From assembly GCA_963553325.1 (NCBI GenBank), contig CAUVOF010000049.1:1-15921 (forward strand): a DNA stretch of 15,921 nucleotides, read 5' to 3'. The stretch is from Cardiobacterium sp963553325 (lineage in GTDB: Bacteria; Pseudomonadota; Gammaproteobacteria; Cardiobacteriales; Cardiobacteriaceae). Shown here in pieces: positions 14,065-15,921 of the stretch. Each line of letters begins with the position of its first letter. Within the stretch, counting starts at the first letter, position 1. Position numbers and translations under genes: made by a program. The notes under the pieces are model-generated. The model was not told the origin of the DNA. It made no database searches and saw only the letters and a list, made by a program, of their open reading frames with translations.

Positions 14065-15192
14065 TTACAGTCGTGGATATAGCCGCTTGTCGGCGTCAAT
14101 ATCAAGCCAATCGGCAAGGCCAAGCCAGTCGCGGCGCTCGCTGCGTTCGCTGACTGTTTTATAGAGCGCCTGGTAATGGGGGCTTTCCGTTAGCGTCTTG
14201 CGTGTGTATTGGCCGCTTTGCTCGAGCACGAGGCGCGCGATGGCATATTGGCGTGCGTTCAGCCGCTTGTCTTGTTTGGCTTCGTTCAGGCGATAGCTGT
14301 AAAGCAGCACTTTGGTCATTTCGTTGATGCGGTCGTGCAGTTGGTGAATGGTGTCGCGCATCCCCTGCAAGAAGAAGACGACAAAGGCGGTGTTGGCATC
14401 CGCTTCTTTGCGTTTGTGCGCAAGGCGGGTGTGGTTAAACAGCGAGAAGTAGCGGTCGATATGGCGCAGGTAGTAGCGTGCCTGTGCGAAAGGCGCGTAA
14501 TTCATGCCTTCATGCAGAAGAATGCTCGCTTCTAGCACGCGGCCAACGCGGCCATTGCCATCCCAAAAGGGGTGGATGATTTCGTAGTAGTAGTGGACGA
14601 GCGGCGCACGGATAAGCGCGGGTACGTCTGCCGCCTGCAATGTTTCCTGCCATTCGCAGAGCGCGGCGATGCAGCGGCTGATGTCGCCGTGGTATCGCGG
14701 CGGTTTGTAGGGCGGATTGCCGACTTGGGTCACGATGTCTTTGCTGTTGTTACGATACTGACCGGGCGTGTTGTATGGGTGCGGGATGTCAGCGGTGATT
14801 TGTCGGTGAATGTCCTGAATGTAGGCGGGGCTAAGCCGCCAGTCTGCTGCGCTGCTGTGCGCTTGTGCGTGTTCGTAGGCAGTTTTCAGGTTTAGCACGG
14901 CGCGGCGGTTGTCGTCCGGGCTGTGTGGCGGCTGCGCCAGGGTGTTTTCGGTTTCTTCTTCGCTCAATTCGCCGCCTTCGATGGTATGCGTGCTGTAGAT
15001 GCCGCTGGCAATAACTTCTTTTTCCAGACTGCTGGCAATCGCGGTTATGGGCGAGGAAGCAAATCGCTGCCACGCATCTTCTACAAGACGTAACGGTAGT
15101 TCGACGGTCTGCCAGTCAAGCGCAAGGCGCAGTTTGAAGGGTGAGAAGCGCTCGCAGGCTATGCTGTGTTGTAAGGTTTCTTGATCAATCAT
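14065..15192 (-). CDS. Fic-domain protein (class II, probable AMPylator)
   Basis: A 375-residue protein. The Fic core motif HPFWDGNGRVGR (207-218) is complete, with catalytic H207 and the anion-binding GNGR. An inhibitory-helix motif T68-HTI-E72-G73 lies N-terminal to the core, which marks a class II Fic whose glutamate blocks ATP until relieved. GQYRNNSKDIV (144-154) is the conserved strand before the core and IYSTHTIEGGELS is typical of Fic/DOC-with-Fic_N proteins. After the core, residues 300-375 form a winged-helix-like tail (LNARQYAIARLVLEQSGQYTRKTL). Such enzymes transfer AMP to hydroxyl side chains of target proteins. No separate antitoxin gene is seen, consistent with self-inhibition. 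No good ribosome-binding site precedes the ATG at 15192. Confidence 0.92.
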   Translation of the reverse strand: MIDQETLQHSIACERFSPFKLRLALDWQTVELPLRLVEDAWQRFASSPITAIASSLEKEVIASGIYSTHTIEGGELSEEETENTLAQPPHSPDDNRRAVLNLKTAYEHAQAHSSAADWRLSPAYIQDIHRQITADIPHPYNTPGQYRNNSKDIVTQVGNPPYKPPRYHGDISRCIAALCEWQETLQAADVPALIRAPLVHYYYEIIHPFWDGNGRVGRVLEASILLHEGMNYAPFAQARYYLRHIDRYFSLFNHTRLAHKRKEADANTAFVVFFLQGMRDTIHQLHDRINEMTKVLLYSYRLNEAKQDKRLNARQYAIARLVLEQSGQYTRKTLTESPHYQALYKTVSERSERRDWLGLADWLDIDADKRLYPRL

Positions 15193-15208
15193 GCAACGTA
15201 TTTTAATG

Positions 15209-15252
15209 GAAAAATAGCCGCAAAAATGGCCACTTTTTTGCCGCTATTTTTC
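15209..15252. promoter_or_regulatory. AT-rich 44-base palindrome upstream of the fic gene
   Basis: GAAAAATAGC (15209-15218) and GCTATTTTTC (15243-15252) are perfect arms; inside them GCAAAAA (15220-15226) pairs with TTTTTGC (15235-15241), with one C-C mismatch at 15219/15242. The centre contains TGGCCA. It begins 17 bases before the fic start, overlapping the expected promoter zone. It may be an operator, or a hairpin in the transcript. Confidence 0.5.
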
Positions 15253-15323
15253 TTTTGTTTTTATGGAAATAAGCGCGAATGCCACGTTTTTTTGTCCGAT
15301 TTTTTGGCCGCTTTTGTGGCCAG

Positions 15324-15350
15324 AAAAAACCGGGCATTGCCCGGCTTTTC
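15324..15350 (-). terminator. Terminator of thrC (probably works in both directions)
   Basis: CCGGGCATTGCCCGG (15330-15344) is a self-complementary stem. On the minus strand it is followed by six T (from 15329 down to 15324), ending thrC transcription 16 bases past its stop. T-rich sequence also follows on the plus strand. Just beyond, TTTTTTGGCC (15300-15309) and GGCCAGAAAAAA (15318-15329) form another imperfect inverted repeat. Confidence 0.7.
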
Positions 15351-15359
15351 TTTTTGGTT

Positions 15360-15921
15360 TTAGTGCTGCGCAAGGTGGCTTGCGATGTAGTCTTTCAGCG
15401 CTTGCTCGTCATTCGGCAGGATTTCGACGCAGCGCGGGGCTTGTTCGATGTCGCGGAAGCGTTCCGGGCGTGGTGCGCTGAGGCCGGTCGCCTCGAAGAC
15501 GGTTTCTTCAAATTTCGCCGGCAGCGCGGTTTCGAGGCATATCATCGGGCGCTCGCTGGGGTGAGCGGCTTGCCACTGGCGTGCGACGTGCACGCCGTCG
15601 GCGGTGTGCGGGTCGATGAGGCGGCCGTATTTTTCATGTACGTTGCGGATGGTCGCCAGGCGGTCGGCGTGGCTGCTGCGTCCGGCATCGAAGCCGGAGG
15701 CGCGGATGCGCTCAAGCAGTGCTTGCAGGCTGACGGTGCCGCCGCTTTCGAGGGTTTGCCAAAACGCGGCGGTTTGTGCACTGTCGTCGCCGCTGATGTT
15801 GTAGATGTAGCGCTCGAAGTTGCTCGCTTTGCCGATGTCCATTGACGGGCTGCTGGTTTTGGCGACGTCTGCCGCCGGGCGGGCGCGGTATTCGCCGCTG
15901 TGTAAGGTGTGGTAGAGGACG
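15360..15921 (-). CDS. thrC: Threonine synthase, C-terminal part
   Basis: About 186 C-terminal residues are present; the gene continues beyond the right edge. The visible sequence reads SPSMDIGKASNFERYIY, the conserved block of threonine synthase after the PLP core, then GFDAGRSSHADRLATIRNVHEKYGRLIDPHTADGVHVA (split across the helices that close the active site) and ICLETALPAKFEETV near the end. ThrC converts O-phosphohomoserine to threonine using pyridoxal phosphate in the cytosol. The stop is TAA at 15362-15360, followed by the terminator at 15324-15350. An internal ATG (MDIG, 15842) is not the gene start, since the frame stays open and conserved upstream of it. Confidence 0.95.
   Translation of the reverse strand, partial: VLYHTLHSGEYRARPAADVAKTSSPSMDIGKASNFERYIYNISGDDSAQTAAFWQTLESGGTVSLQALLERIRASGFDAGRSSHADRLATIRNVHEKYGRLIDPHTADGVHVARQWQAAHPSERPMICLETALPAKFEETVFEATGLSAPRPERFRDIEQAPRCVEILPNDEQALKDYIASHLAQH

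Noticed and set aside
1..15921. CRISPR arrays, tRNA or rRNA genes, insertion sequences
   Set aside because: No spaced direct-repeat arrays, cloverleaf sequences, rRNA segments or transposase frames were found on either strand by reading.

Overview
The window is dense, GC-rich bacterial chromosome. The proteins are typical of proteobacteria: grpE-dnaK, a YdbH/AsmA-like envelope protein, cytochrome b561, SerB and ThrC. A G/C-rich dispersed repeat that translates as PTPALPHGGRG-like peptides and a GTAG-headed REP doublet fit a beta/gammaproteobacterium such as Cardiobacteriaceae or Neisseriaceae. That placement is a guess.

Layout. Positions 1-750 hold the start of dnaK and all of grpE on the minus strand, with a plausible sigma-32 promoter in front. 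Divergent from it is a large AsmA/YdbH-like exported protein (917-2935) ending near a hairpin terminator. Positions 3065-11601 form an eight-gene plus-strand accessory block: TerY-type vWA protein with a zinc-ribbon tail, PP2C phosphatase with an Ig-like segment, GNAT acetyltransferase, low-GC lipoprotein, NADAR-domain protein, a HerA-like ATPase (DUF853/YjgR type) fused at its C-terminus to a TerD domain, a small membrane protein, and a Ser/Thr kinase homologue with a zinc ribbon and a possible FHA-like tail. A strong terminator and a REP doublet close it. Positions 11820-15921 are minus-strand genes: lplA, a cytochrome b561-phosphoserine phosphatase in-frame fusion (or two abutting genes), a class II Fic protein, and the 3' part of thrC.

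The block is the point of interest. vWA + PP2C + kinase is the TerY-P phosphosignalling triad known from tellurium-resistance-type (Ter) stress systems. Here the triad brackets an effector-like core: NADAR, overlapped by four bases with the HerA-TerD gene. There is no separate terB, terC, terD, terE or terZ in the window, and the only TerD domain seen is the one welded to the ATPase. A 28-bp sequence with a dyad is present in two exact copies, one ahead of terY and one ahead of the small membrane protein/kinase pair, which could co-regulate the two ends of the block or be a dispersed repeat. My inference is a stress or anti-invader system in which phosphorylation and Ca2+/TerD sensing control a DNA-translocating ATPase and an ADP-ribose/nucleotide-processing enzyme. 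The parts are recognisable; the combination is what deserves checking.
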